Source: Bacteroidales bacterium (lineage in GTDB: Bacteria; Bacteroidota; Bacteroidia; Bacteroidales; P3). From it: a stretch of 57,584 bases of DNA. The position numbers and the translations under genes are program-made. The stretch spans positions 1 to 57,584 of the forward strand of contig JAILAT010000005.1 of NCBI GenBank assembly GCA_024681475.1, written 5' to 3'. Shown here one piece after another: positions 1 to 8,724 of the stretch. Below the pieces are notes generated by a model that was not told the DNA's origin, did no database searches, and worked only from the letters and a program-made list of their open reading frames with translations. Within the stretch, counting starts at the first letter, position 1, and each line of letters begins with the position of its first letter.

Positions 1-198
1 TACGCCGCCATCAAGAAGCACTATCCCAACTTCGAGATGGTCTACGAGCCGGAGCCCATCAAGCAGGCCATTGCCGACAGCTGGCCCAACAAGATGGACG
101 ACAGCTGCGCCCGCAACGAGTGGGGCTGGAACCCTCAGTACGACCTCGACCGCATGACCGAGGACATGATACTGAACCTCAAGAAGAAACTGCTGTAA
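1..198 (+). CDS. C-terminal end of SDR-type L-threonine 3-dehydrogenase (partial)
   Basis: The reading frame is open from base 1 to a TAA at 196-198 and gives the last 65 residues of a protein whose start lies outside the window. The tail (IADSWPNKMDD, ARNEWGWNPQYDL, MTEDMILNLKKKL) matches the C-terminal region of the short-chain, NAD-dependent L-threonine dehydrogenases related to UDP-glucose 4-epimerase, which oxidise threonine to 2-amino-3-ketobutyrate. That family identity is from remembered motif patterns. The Rossmann core is not visible here, so a related epimerase remains possible. A second in-frame-independent stop follows directly. Confidence 0.7.
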   Translation, partial: YAAIKKHYPNFEMVYEPEPIKQAIADSWPNKMDDSCARNEWGWNPQYDLDRMTEDMILNLKKKLL

Positions 199-282
199 TA
201 GAAGAATAGGGACTGGACAGCCCGTCGGTCTGTTGCTTGGTATCAAGTGTTTGAATAGTTAATCATTAAAATGGAATAATAT

Positions 283-2058
283 ATGTATACAAGAATCAGT
301 AAATTAGCAGCAGCTTGCCTGCTCTTTGTCAGCCTGTTGGCTGCCGAGGGCGCGATGGCATGCACCAATTTCCTCTTCACGAAGGGCGCCACGAAGGACG
401 GCTCGACGATGATAACCTACGCCGCCGACAGTCATGTGCTCTATGGTGAGCTATACTATCGCAAGGCCGCCGACTATCCCGCCGGAACGATGTTCCAGGT
501 GGTGGATTGGGACACTGGCCGTCCGCTCATCAAGATACCGCAGGTGGCACATACCTATAGCGTGGTGGGCAACATCAACGAGTGCCAGCTGGCTATCGGC
601 GAAACGACCTTCGGCGGCCGCGAGGAATGCTGGAAAACGCCTGTGATGGGTATCGACTACGGCAGCCTGATATACATCACCCTGCAGCGTGCCGCCAACG
701 CCCGCGAGGCTATCAAGGTGATTGCCGAACTGGTGGACACCTACGGCTACTACAGCGAGGGCGAAAGCTTCTCGATTTGCGACCCCAACGAGGTATGGAT
801 TCTTGAGATAATAGGCAAACGTGCTGAGTACGATACGATTAACGGCACTCCCGTACTGAAGAAGGCCTACAAGGGCTACAAGGACGGCGCCGTGTGGGTG
901 GCCCGTCGCATTCCCGACGGCTACGTCAGCGGCCACGCCAACCAGGCGCGCATCACCCAGTTCCCCCAGGAGCCTGCCAAATGGAACAAGGCCAAAGGCA
1001 AAGGTCTGCACACCGCCATCAGCAGCAAGCATCTGGACTACATCTTCGAGCCTGAAGTGGAGTGCGTGTATGCTGCCGACGTCATCACCTTTGCCCGCAT
1101 GCGTGGATGGTATGACGGCAAGGATGCCGACTTCGACTTCAGCGGCACATACTGCCCGTTGACATTCAGCGGTATCCGCGCTTGCGACGCCCGTGTCTAT
1201 GCCATGTTCAACCGCATTACCTCGGGAATGCAGAAATATGAGCGCTACATCATGGGCGATGCCACTCAGGAGCGTATGCCCCTGTGGGTGAAACCCGACC
1301 ACAAGGTCGATGTGCAGGAGGTGATGAACCTGATGCGCGACCATTTTGAGGGCACTCCCATGGATATGACCAAAGATGTCGGAGCCGGCCCCTTCGCTTG
1401 CCCCTACCGTTGGCGCCCCATGGGTTGGACGGTCGACGGCAAAGAGTATATCCACGAGCGCGCCACGTCGACGCAGCAGACGGGCTTCAGCTTTGTGGCC
1501 CAGTGCCGCAGCTGGCTGCCCAACAAGCTTGGCGGCATCATCTGGTTCGGTGTTGACGACACCTATTCCACCTGCTACTGCCCCATGTATTGCGGCATCA
1601 CCGAGATCCCCGAGTGTTTCCGCGAAGGCAACGGCTCGATGGTCGAGTATTCGTCGACATCGGCTTTCTGGCTCTTCAACCGTGTGACCAATTTCTGCTA
1701 CAGCCGCTACAAAGATATGATTGTCGACTTGCAGAATGTGCAGTCCGCCCTGGAGCAAGGCTTCGTGACCGACGTGAACCGCTTCGACAGCCGCGTGAAA
1801 GATATGGGCGACAAGGAGTTGACCACACAACTCAACGACTTCTCCAACCGTCAGGCCAACAAGATGATGTCCGAGTGGAACAAGCTGGACCAGTATCTAC
1901 TGGTGAAATACATGGACGGCAACGTCAAGAAAGAGGAGAACGGACGCTTCAAGACCACTGAGTTCGGCGGCTGCGCTTCGCCCAATATGCCCGAATATCC
2001 CAAGTGGTTCTATCGCCAGATTGTCAACGACCATGGTCGTGTAATTGAGGCAAAATAA
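283..2058 (+). CDS. Secreted C69-family dipeptidase, copy 1
   Basis: 591 residues. A signal peptide (residues 1-26, ending in EGAMA) is followed at once by Cys27 in CTNFLFTKGA, the N-terminal nucleophile of the peptidase C69 (PepD/U34) family, which is exposed by removal of the leader and cleaves dipeptides and short peptides. Conserved blocks further on include DPNEVW, GHANQARIT and GVDDTYSTCY. The length is normal for the Bacteroidales branch. It lies 105 bases before a paralogue of nearly the same length, in the same direction, so the pair is a tandem duplication. Site of action is inferred to be the periplasm or outer surface, serving peptide use. Substrate is not deducible. Family call is firm. 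Confidence 0.9.
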   Translation: MYTRISKLAAACLLFVSLLAAEGAMACTNFLFTKGATKDGSTMITYAADSHVLYGELYYRKAADYPAGTMFQVVDWDTGRPLIKIPQVAHTYSVVGNINECQLAIGETTFGGREECWKTPVMGIDYGSLIYITLQRAANAREAIKVIAELVDTYGYYSEGESFSICDPNEVWILEIIGKRAEYDTINGTPVLKKAYKGYKDGAVWVARRIPDGYVSGHANQARITQFPQEPAKWNKAKGKGLHTAISSKHLDYIFEPEVECVYAADVITFARMRGWYDGKDADFDFSGTYCPLTFSGIRACDARVYAMFNRITSGMQKYERYIMGDATQERMPLWVKPDHKVDVQEVMNLMRDHFEGTPMDMTKDVGAGPFACPYRWRPMGWTVDGKEYIHERATSTQQTGFSFVAQCRSWLPNKLGGIIWFGVDDTYSTCYCPMYCGITEIPECFREGNGSMVEYSSTSAFWLFNRVTNFCYSRYKDMIVDLQNVQSALEQGFVTDVNRFDSRVKDMGDKELTTQLNDFSNRQANKMMSEWNKLDQYLLVKYMDGNVKKEENGRFKTTEFGGCASPNMPEYPKWFYRQIVNDHGRVIEAK

Positions 2059-2163
2059 GTTTCTTTAGCAAATAGTGGTGAGTGACCAGTGGACCTATCG
2101 CTTCACTGGTCACTTTCTCTAACAATACAGCCTAAACCATTAACAAAAAAATACCGGAAACCC

Positions 2164-3864
2164 ATGAAATCCATATTGTACAGTCTCCTTATCTGGGCTC
2201 TGATGCTGCCTGCGTTGCACGCTACGGGCTGCACCAATTTCATCGTTTCGCGTGGCGCCAGTGCCGACGGCTCCACGATGATAACCTACGCCGCCGACAG
2301 CCACACACGCTACGGGCAGCTGCGTTACCACAAAGGCGGCGACCATGCCGCCGGCGAGATGCTGCGTCTCTACAATTATGGCAGCCTCAAGTTCCAGATC
2401 GAGATACCGCAGGCGGCGCACACCTACAATGTGGTGGGTTTCATCAACGAGTGCCAGCTGGCAATAGGAGAGACCACCTGGGGAGGCATCGAGCCACTCG
2501 ACAAAGGCAATGACACAGGTATCGACTATGGCAACCTCATCTATGTGACGTTGCAACGTGCCAAGAATTGCCGCGAGGCCATCAAGGTGATGGCCGAGCT
2601 GGTGGAGAGCTACGGCTATGCCGACGGCGGCGAGAGTTTCTCGCTGTGCGACCCCAACGAGGTATGGATTTTCGAAATCACCAGCAAGGGCGCCGAGAAG
2701 GGTGCTGTGTGGGTGGCACGTCGTGTGCCCGACGGCTACGTCAGCGGCCACGCCAACCAGGCACGCATCACCACTTTCCCCCGCGAACAGGGCAAATGGA
2801 ACAAGAAGGCGAAGCATACGGCCATAAGCAGCCGTCATCTTGACTGTATCTTCAGCCCTGAGGTGGAATGCGTCTACAGCGAGGATGTGGTGTCGTTCGC
2901 CACCAAGCACGGCATCGCTGCCTATGTGGATGCCGACTTCTCTTATGCCGACACCTATAATCCGCTGACTTTTAGCGGTCTCCGTGCCTGCGAGGCGCGT
3001 GTCTACGCCATCTTCAACCGCATCAACGGCAATATGAAGCAATACGAAGCCTATGCCATGGGCGACAAGACCGCTCTGCGTATGCCGCTGTGGATAAAGC
3101 CCGACCGCAAGCTCGATGTGCACGACGTGATGGAGCTCATGCGCGACCATTTCGAGGGTACGCCGATGGACATGACCAAGGACGTCGGCGCCGGCCCCTT
3201 TGCGTGCCCCTACCGTTGGCGCCCCATGGATTTCGAGGTGGACGGCAAAAAGTATGTCCACGAGCGTGCCATCTCGACGCAGCAGACAGGCTTCAGCTTT
3301 GTGGCACAGTGCCGCGGATGGTTGCCCGACAAGGTGGGCGGCATCATCTGGTTCGGCGTGGACGATACCTATTCCACCTGCTACTGCCCCATGTTCTGCG
3401 GCATCACGCAGGTGCCTGTCTGTTTCGAGGAGGGCAACGGCTCCATGAGCCAATGGAGCGAGACGGCGGCGTTCTGGCTCTTCAACCGCGTAAGTAATTT
3501 CTGCTATCTGCGCTATGATGCCATGATCAAGGATGTCCGCAAGGCACAGTCGGAGTTGGAATACAGCTTCATAGACCAGGTGGCCACACTCAGCCAACAG
3601 GTGGAGAACTATAACGATGTGCGCATGGTCAACGCTCTCAACAAGGCCTCCAACCAGATGGCCGACGAGATGATGAAGCACTGGACGGCGCTCGACCACC
3701 TGCTGCTGATGAAGTATATGGACGGCAACGTCAAGCAGGAAGAGAACGGCAAAATCAAGACCACTGCCACCGGCGTGGTACAGTCGCCCTCGCATCCGCC
3801 ATACCCGCAATGGTTCTACGAGGCCATCGTCAAGGACCACGGCGACGTGCTGGAGGAGAAATAA
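2164..3864 (+). CDS. Secreted C69-family dipeptidase, copy 2
   Basis: 566 residues from ATG 2164. A GTG at 2089 would add 25 residues ahead of a clear signal peptide, so the later start is chosen. The leader MKSILYSLLIWALML runs to Cys23 in GCTNFIVSRGA, the expected N-terminal nucleophile. Long blocks are almost the same as in the upstream gene, for example FEGTPMDMTKDVGAGPFACP and WFGVDDTYSTCYCPM. It lacks a short segment that copy 1 has near residues 180-205. Leader and C-terminal ends differ most, which suggests different folding or substrate preference after duplication. The residues TG before the Cys are also a weak lipobox, so lipidation cannot be excluded. Confidence 0.88.
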   Translation: MKSILYSLLIWALMLPALHATGCTNFIVSRGASADGSTMITYAADSHTRYGQLRYHKGGDHAAGEMLRLYNYGSLKFQIEIPQAAHTYNVVGFINECQLAIGETTWGGIEPLDKGNDTGIDYGNLIYVTLQRAKNCREAIKVMAELVESYGYADGGESFSLCDPNEVWIFEITSKGAEKGAVWVARRVPDGYVSGHANQARITTFPREQGKWNKKAKHTAISSRHLDCIFSPEVECVYSEDVVSFATKHGIAAYVDADFSYADTYNPLTFSGLRACEARVYAIFNRINGNMKQYEAYAMGDKTALRMPLWIKPDRKLDVHDVMELMRDHFEGTPMDMTKDVGAGPFACPYRWRPMDFEVDGKKYVHERAISTQQTGFSFVAQCRGWLPDKVGGIIWFGVDDTYSTCYCPMFCGITQVPVCFEEGNGSMSQWSETAAFWLFNRVSNFCYLRYDAMIKDVRKAQSELEYSFIDQVATLSQQVENYNDVRMVNALNKASNQMADEMMKHWTALDHLLLMKYMDGNVKQEENGKIKTTATGVVQSPSHPPYPQWFYEAIVKDHGDVLEEK

Positions 3865-3904
3865 AGTACGCAGATGTTGTCACACACGAACGGTTGGAAG
3901 AAGC

Positions 3905-4315
3905 ATGAAGGGTATGTCGCGCAAGCCAAATGATGGACTATTGATGGCATTTCGTGTGAGAAAAATGGCCTTGCTGGTGCCTCTCTGCGCTCTGCTGTTG
4001 CTGGGCTCCTCCACAAGGCGCAACAATCGCTTCGAGGACAATTACGACTGCTACATTATTGTCGATGTGGAAGTCTCTCCCTACGGTGAGGACGAATTCG
4101 AGCAGATAGACTGCGACCTCTTCATGGAAACCATTGCCCGCGGCAAGCACGTCCCCATCGCTTTCCGTCCCGACTATGAGGCCACGCTGTACGACGACGA
4201 CGGGGTGCGCTACAAGCTCTATATCAGCAAGTCGTGTACCTATTTCTGTGTCGGCAGCGACTGCTACAAGCTTTCCAGAGCCCGTCGCAAACGTCTCCAG
4301 AGCATCATCAGCTGA
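3905..4315 (+). CDS. Small exported or membrane-anchored hypothetical protein
   Basis: 136 residues, unrecognised. A hydrophobic stretch (ALLVPLCALLLLG, about residues 22-34) after a basic N-terminus looks like a signal peptide or anchor. ATG 3944 (residue 14) or ATG 3965 (residue 21) may be the true start, because they give a more normal leader length. The rest is acidic and Tyr-rich, with four cysteines clustered in the second half (SCTYFCVGSDCYKLS), which suggests disulfides outside the cytoplasm. It starts 40 bases after the second C69 peptidase and is followed by a hairpin, so it probably ends that transcript. No function is proposed. Confidence 0.6.
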   Translation: MKGMSRKPNDGLLMAFRVRKMALLVPLCALLLLGSSTRRNNRFEDNYDCYIIVDVEVSPYGEDEFEQIDCDLFMETIARGKHVPIAFRPDYEATLYDDDGVRYKLYISKSCTYFCVGSDCYKLSRARRKRLQSIIS

Positions 4316-4341
4316 GCGGCGAGGACAACACCATAAACGGT

Positions 4342-4365
4342 CAGCGCCCCAATGATGGGGCGCTG
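4342..4365 (+). terminator. Hairpin after the C69 cluster
   Basis: A perfect 9-bp stem (cagcgcccc / ggggcgctg) with a 6-base loop lies 27 bases after the stop of the small exported protein. The T tract after it is weak (gattt), so it may end transcription inefficiently or protect a 3-prime end. Confidence 0.55.
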
Positions 4366-4610
4366 GATTTACCAATCAAACTATTCAATCTGAAAGAAAG
4401 TTTTTCGTAATGTGCTTTGCTTGTGCGTTTTGGTGTATTTGGGAGGGTCGTCACGGCATTGCCGTTATTCTTTTTTAACACTTTCCGCAAAATTTTTTTC
4501 GCAGAAGTCCGTTAAGGGGTAAAATGGGAACGCGGTGCGCGGTGTGGTTTTTGGTTGAATGTTTTTGTCACTCTGCACTCGTGGTCCCGTTTTTTTTTGT
4601 GCCAGGTGGC

Positions 4611-5798
4611 TCAATCTGCCTCGTAGATTAGCAGTTCGCCGTCGGCGTAGAGGAAGAGCAGCGGGTCTTTGTCTTTCTTCTTGAAGACCCAGCAGCCGCC
4701 GTTCTCGCGATCTATCTCGGTCTTGATGTATTTGTTGCTGATTTCATGCTCGGCAATCACTTTGTCGCTCTGGTCGTAGACTTGCATGTAGGTCTTTCCG
4801 CCGTCACGCACGATGGCATACATCAGGTCGTCGCTGATGGCGTAGCTCACCATGTCGACACCGTACTGCTGGTGTACATATTCATGGACCACTACCACAT
4901 CGGTCACATGATAATCATACCAGTAGCTGTTGCAGTATACCCAGAATCCGGGCCAATGCCAGTAGGGATGGTAGCACACGGGCGTCCAGATGATGGGGCG
5001 CATGTGAATCATGCAGTGGTGATAGGGGTGATAGAAGTAGGGGGCAGGATGTATGGGGCGATGCGAGGGAGGAATGTGGCCGCCAGGATGGCCAGGGCGA
5101 GCGTAGCGCGTATGCGATCCGCCGTAGTTCACGTCGCCGTAGCGGTCACCGCCACGGGTCGATTGCGATGGAGTGCCGGGCTTGGGGCCGTTGCCGCCAC
5201 GCGGGTTCTCTTCGTTCACAGTGCCACGGCCGGTGCCAGGGGTGGGGTTGTCACCGCGAGACACTGCGTTTGTTCCACGCGAATGTGTCGACGAAGCGGG
5301 CCCTGTGCTTCTGTTGTAGGCATCACGCGACGAACCGCGGCCAGCACCGTATTGCGAGGTGCCCTCGTTGCTGCGCGAAGAGCTGCTGCCGCTGTAGCGA
5401 CCAGCGTTCACACCGCTGTTGTGGTGGGCAGGGCTGTTGCCACGCGACGACGAGCTGCCGGAGTACGACGATCCGCGCGAGCTGGACCCCGACGAGTAGG
5501 AACTGCTGCGGGGTGAGGAGCTGCGAGAACTGCTGCTCGACGAATAGGAGCTGCCACGCGACGACGAGCTGCCGGAATACGACGAGCTGCGCGAGCTGGA
5601 ACCCGACGAATAGGAACTGCCACGCGACGATGAGCTACTGCTGTAGCCACCACCGCCACGGCTCGACGACGACGAACTGCTGTGGCTACTGCCACCGCCG
5701 CGCGAACCGCCACCGCCGCCACGTCCTTGTGCATACACTGGCGTGACCGTCAGCGCCACGCCCAAGAGGATGATTGACATCAGTCTGCTTGTTTTCAT
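4611..5798 (-). CDS. Exported Ser/Gly/Arg-rich low-complexity protein with His/Tyr/Trp-rich domain
   Basis: 395 residues. Signal peptide to about residue 23 (PVYAQ). Residues about 25-125 are almost only Ser, Gly, Arg and Tyr in repeated units of the type RGSSYSSGSSS. A second disordered stretch runs to about 225. Next comes a His/Pro/Tyr/Trp-rich segment (HPGGHIPPSHRPIHP, YHPYHHCMIH, YHPYWHWPGFWVY), then a compact C-terminal domain of about 100 residues. The disordered part suggests a surface or periplasmic linker, and the His-rich part could bind metal. Both are inferences. No family is recognised. The gene stands alone, convergent with the C69 cluster, with a promoter-like element upstream. 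Confidence 0.75.
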   Translation of the reverse strand: MKTSRLMSIILLGVALTVTPVYAQGRGGGGGSRGGGSSHSSSSSSSRGGGGYSSSSSSRGSSYSSGSSSRSSSYSGSSSSRGSSYSSSSSSRSSSPRSSSYSSGSSSRGSSYSGSSSSRGNSPAHHNSGVNAGRYSGSSSSRSNEGTSQYGAGRGSSRDAYNRSTGPASSTHSRGTNAVSRGDNPTPGTGRGTVNEENPRGGNGPKPGTPSQSTRGGDRYGDVNYGGSHTRYARPGHPGGHIPPSHRPIHPAPYFYHPYHHCMIHMRPIIWTPVCYHPYWHWPGFWVYCNSYWYDYHVTDVVVVHEYVHQQYGVDMVSYAISDDLMYAIVRDGGKTYMQVYDQSDKVIAEHEISNKYIKTEIDRENGGCWVFKKKDKDPLLFLYADGELLIYEAD

Positions 5799-5891
5799 GA
5801 TTTTGCCCTTTCTATTATTTTGTTATTACTTTTTGTGTTAATTGCTGAGGGGCTTGTCGCTGTCGCAGCGTTTCTCCCTCGTTTTCTGATG

Positions 5892-5899
5892 CAAAGATA
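5892..5899 (-). promoter_or_regulatory. Bacteroidota -7 element for the Ser/Gly/Arg-rich protein
   Basis: On the minus strand the octamer reads TATCTTTG, an exact fit to TAnnTTTG, 94 bases before the start codon. No good TTTG lies 19-21 bases upstream, so only the -7 half is supported. Confidence 0.45.
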
Positions 5900-6022
5900 C
5901 AACAGTTTCTTCAGGAAAAACCCTGAAAAAACACCTATTTTTCCGCAAAAAACCTCCAGAAATTCCGAGGTAAGGTTTATTTGTTTGAGAATGAGTTGAT
6001 TGTGATGATTATCGAAGAGGTC

Positions 6023-6580
6023 TTATTCAGTAGGCTCTTCCGTGTTGGAGGGTGTCTCTTCGTTCTGTTCATCCTCGTCGGCTTTGTTGCCAAAGGCTCC
6101 GAGCGACTTGAACATGATAAAATAGAAGGTGATAAACAGCAGCGTCATCATCAGCTGGCCGTAGTTCACCATGTCGCGGCCTAGGAAGATCACCGTCACC
6201 AGCACCACCAGCAGCTGCCCCAGCGAGTAGAGGTGGAATCCGTTTTTGTGCAGGTTCCACATCATGATGCAGCCGATGAACGCCATGGCATACAGTGGCG
6301 CAACGCCCAGATAATAACCTCTCGGCAGGCTCATCATCAGCTCATACGACTCGCGGAACATCCCTTGGAAGTTTCCGCCATACATACCTGACATAGCATT
6401 GTCCAAGGCATCTAAATAGGCGAATTGCCCCGCCTCGTCGGCCTTGGCGAACAGGGGCATCATCAGCCCCCTCATGAAGTTGGAGATGCTATTCATGAAG
6501 GTGCCTATCAGGCTGATGACTAGCACGATGCGAAGTTTTATCTTGTTGCTTTGAAAACGTTTTTCCTCTATTGAATCCAT
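6023..6580 (-). CDS. Four-TM membrane protein, unknown function
   Basis: 185 residues. Hydrophobic segments lie at about 15-37, 91-109, 116-136 and 141-160, with an acidic tail (KADEDEQNEETPSNTEEPTE) predicted in the cytoplasm. The first loop of about 55 residues is Met- and Gly-rich. No enzymatic motif or known family is recognised. It is a single gene with its own promoter-like element at 6607-6614. The N-terminus (MDSIEEKRFQSNKIK) is polar and carries no signal peptide. Confidence 0.65.
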   Translation of the reverse strand: MDSIEEKRFQSNKIKLRIVLVISLIGTFMNSISNFMRGLMMPLFAKADEAGQFAYLDALDNAMSGMYGGNFQGMFRESYELMMSLPRGYYLGVAPLYAMAFIGCIMMWNLHKNGFHLYSLGQLLVVLVTVIFLGRDMVNYGQLMMTLLFITFYFIMFKSLGAFGNKADEDEQNEETPSNTEEPTE

Positions 6581-6606
6581 GATGTTTTTGCCTCCAAAAG
6601 AAAGTG

Positions 6607-6614
6607 CAAAAGTA
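6607..6614 (-). promoter_or_regulatory. -7 element for the four-TM protein
   Basis: Minus-strand TACTTTTG fits TAnnTTTG and lies 26 bases before the start codon. No convincing -33 TTTG is seen at the right spacing. Confidence 0.45.
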
Positions 6615-6784
6615 GTATTTTTTCTCGAAACGGGAGAAATTATTTTGCTAGAATGCTAAAAATGTATTCCTGGCCAAAACGAAACTTATGATTGTATAGT
6701 AAAAGTCAAGGGAATTGGGTCCCTTATCAGCTGACATAGTTGTGTCATTTTGCTGCTTTTTTGTAAAGAAGACGGAAAAGGTAA

Positions 6785-6821
6785 CAGTAAGGGAAGAGGT
6801 TTCTCCCCACTTCCCTTACTG
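6785..6821 (-). terminator. Probable terminator of the SGNH-MBOAT operon
   Basis: A 12-bp perfect stem (cagtaagggaag / cttcccttactg) with a 13-base loop lies about 110 bases after the MBOAT stop on the minus strand. It is followed by ttacctttt, a modest T tract. Confidence 0.5.
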
Positions 6822-6929
6822 GAAAACAACTCTTTCTTTAGCCAACATTTCCTTCAAAAGGTACACTTCATAGAGGAGTTAATCTTCAACGGAACACTTT
6901 TGTCGCACACAATATTTTTTTATATTTTA

Positions 6930-8720
6930 TCAAAATTGGAAATAAATAAACGGTTGCAAATCGGCAGTGATAAAATGATGGAGAATAATGATTGTTACAA
7001 TAACGGCGATAGCCATTCCCCAGAGGGGCATTTGTGCAAACCAGATACGGTAGCGGCGCTTAAAACGAGTGGGAAGCCAATGTATCACCATACCAAAGAC
7101 AAAGAGAAGAAAGACCATCCAATAATGCCCCACTATTTCAGGTATCTGAACCAAGTCCCATCGTGATCCAATTTGGTGTACCATCTGACTTGCTGTATTC
7201 CATGCCATTTCGTTGGCTTCTGCAGGATCAAGATTTGAACCACTTCGGAAGAACAGTCTTGTAAAACTGATGAAAACAAATGTGAGGCCAGTATTCCACA
7301 CTATACTAAGTGTTGGTCTTTTGGTGCAAAGTGCTAGGATAGAGAACCCAACAAGACAAACCATAGAGATGAAACTAAGAATATAGACCAACGGATGGTG
7401 TGTTGTGAATTTAAGTACCCAGAGTGCAGCAGTGATTGTAATGAGAGTAATAATTCGTGTCCGCCAAGTTCGTTTGCTCCACCATTTGTAAACCAATATT
7501 CCCAACCCATTAAGACCACCCCATGTGATAAAGTTGAATGACGAACCATGCCACATGCCGCCAAGAAGCATAGTATCCATGTTGTTGACGTTTGTGCCTA
7601 ACTCACGCCGATGGGCGGGTCGCATCCAATAGAGCAATGCTATTATAAGCAATACCATGACGATTGTAAGAGTGAACCACAGATTGTGTAGGCGGAAGGA
7701 TGCAATAGCAAGGATGAGTGTTAGCAGTCCATAACTGAGCCATCCAGCACCTCTATTACCTCCAAGAGGTATATAGAGATAGTCCCGCAACCAATGGGAG
7801 AGTGAGATATGCCAGCGTCGCCAGAAATCGGTCGGATTTTGGGCCTTATAGGGAGAATTAAAGTTTACAGGCAGATGAAAACCCATCAACAAGGCTACTC
7901 CAATAGCAATGTCTGTATAGCCAGAAAAATCAGCATAAACCTGTAAAGAGTAGACCATTAAAGCTGAAAAATTTTCAAAAGGTGTGTATAACAATGGATT
8001 ATCAAAGACGCGGTCCACGAAATTGACGGCCAGATAGTCACTGAGAACAATTTTCTTAACGAGACCGTTCAGAATCCAAAAGACGGCCAATCCAAATTGA
8101 CGACGGGTGAGATGAAACGGCTTGTACAGTTGTGGTACAAATTGGTCGGCTCTTAATATCGGACCCGCTACAAGTTGTGGAAAGAATGAAGTGTAGAATC
8201 CAAAGTCTAAGACATTATTGACATGGGCTATCTTATGTTTGTAAACATCGACAATATAGCTGATATTCTGAAAAGTGTAGAAGGAAATACCTACAGGCAA
8301 TAATATCTTTATTGCAATATAATAGTCTGTACCAAAAGTTTCATTGAAGATGTCCGTGAAGAAATAGGCATACTTAAAGAATCCAAGTATCAGTAGATTG
8401 ATGCTCACCCCGATAATCATCATCTCTTTGCGGCGGTATGACGATGAACTACGATCCATACCGATTCCAAGTATCCATCCCATTATTGTGGAGAAAATGA
8501 GCAGAAAAACAAAAATTCCAGAAGTCTTATAATAGAAGAATAGACTGACAGCAAACAAGTATGCGTTACGGACGGTAAGTTGCCAATGGCGAGTGATTAT
8601 AAAGTACAGTCCAGCATATACCAGCAGAAAGAATACCCAAAAGTGACTTTGAGTAAAAAGCAGTGGATGGGAACTGTCGAACCCTAAAACAGACACCAAT
8701 AACGAGAGCACAGTATTCAT
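6930..8720 (-). CDS. MBOAT-family membrane O-acyltransferase (AlgI/DltB-like)
   Basis: 596 residues with about a dozen membrane segments. The segments ADFSGYTDIAIGVALLMGF and NPTDFWRRWHISLSHWLRDY, the latter just before a cytoplasmic loop, are hallmarks of the alginate O-acetylation AlgI / PatA group. The later block LGGMWHGSSFNFITWG carries the invariant MBOAT histidine. The enzyme is known to pass acetyl groups across the membrane to a surface polymer. It starts 4 bases after the stop of an SGNH lipoprotein, the usual partner that places the acetyl group on the polysaccharide. Target polymer is unknown because no glycan locus is adjacent. A small hydrophobic C-terminal tail ends the protein. 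Confidence 0.92.
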   Translation of the reverse strand: MNTVLSLLVSVLGFDSSHPLLFTQSHFWVFFLLVYAGLYFIITRHWQLTVRNAYLFAVSLFFYYKTSGIFVFLLIFSTIMGWILGIGMDRSSSSYRRKEMMIIGVSINLLILGFFKYAYFFTDIFNETFGTDYYIAIKILLPVGISFYTFQNISYIVDVYKHKIAHVNNVLDFGFYTSFFPQLVAGPILRADQFVPQLYKPFHLTRRQFGLAVFWILNGLVKKIVLSDYLAVNFVDRVFDNPLLYTPFENFSALMVYSLQVYADFSGYTDIAIGVALLMGFHLPVNFNSPYKAQNPTDFWRRWHISLSHWLRDYLYIPLGGNRGAGWLSYGLLTLILAIASFRLHNLWFTLTIVMVLLIIALLYWMRPAHRRELGTNVNNMDTMLLGGMWHGSSFNFITWGGLNGLGILVYKWWSKRTWRTRIITLITITAALWVLKFTTHHPLVYILSFISMVCLVGFSILALCTKRPTLSIVWNTGLTFVFISFTRLFFRSGSNLDPAEANEMAWNTASQMVHQIGSRWDLVQIPEIVGHYWMVFLLFVFGMVIHWLPTRFKRRYRIWFAQMPLWGMAIAVIVTIIILHHFITADLQPFIYFQF

Positions 8721-8724
8721 TGGA

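Larger units (their letters stand above)
6581..6929. other. Gene-free stretch of 349 bases
   Basis: This AT-rich gap separates two minus-strand units. It holds the -7 element of the four-TM gene at 6607-6614 and a hairpin at 6785-6821 that could end the MBOAT transcript. Nothing else in it is supported. The plus-strand ORF that crosses it runs on into antisense of the MBOAT gene. Confidence 0.6.

Noticed and set aside
451..3840. Long minus-strand ORFs of 459 and 566 residues opposite the two C69 genes
   Set aside because: They are antisense shadows caused by GC-rich codon use. They lack signal peptides or domains, are His/Val/Ala-biased, and the plus-strand genes are certain.
4746..5746. Plus-strand ORFs opposite the Ser/Gly/Arg-rich gene
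   Set aside because: They are antisense to a repetitive gene; their composition (Cys/Arg/Thr runs) only mirrors the repeats.
6750..7166. 138-residue plus-strand ORF
   Set aside because: It crosses a terminator hairpin and runs antisense into the MBOAT gene; no domain.
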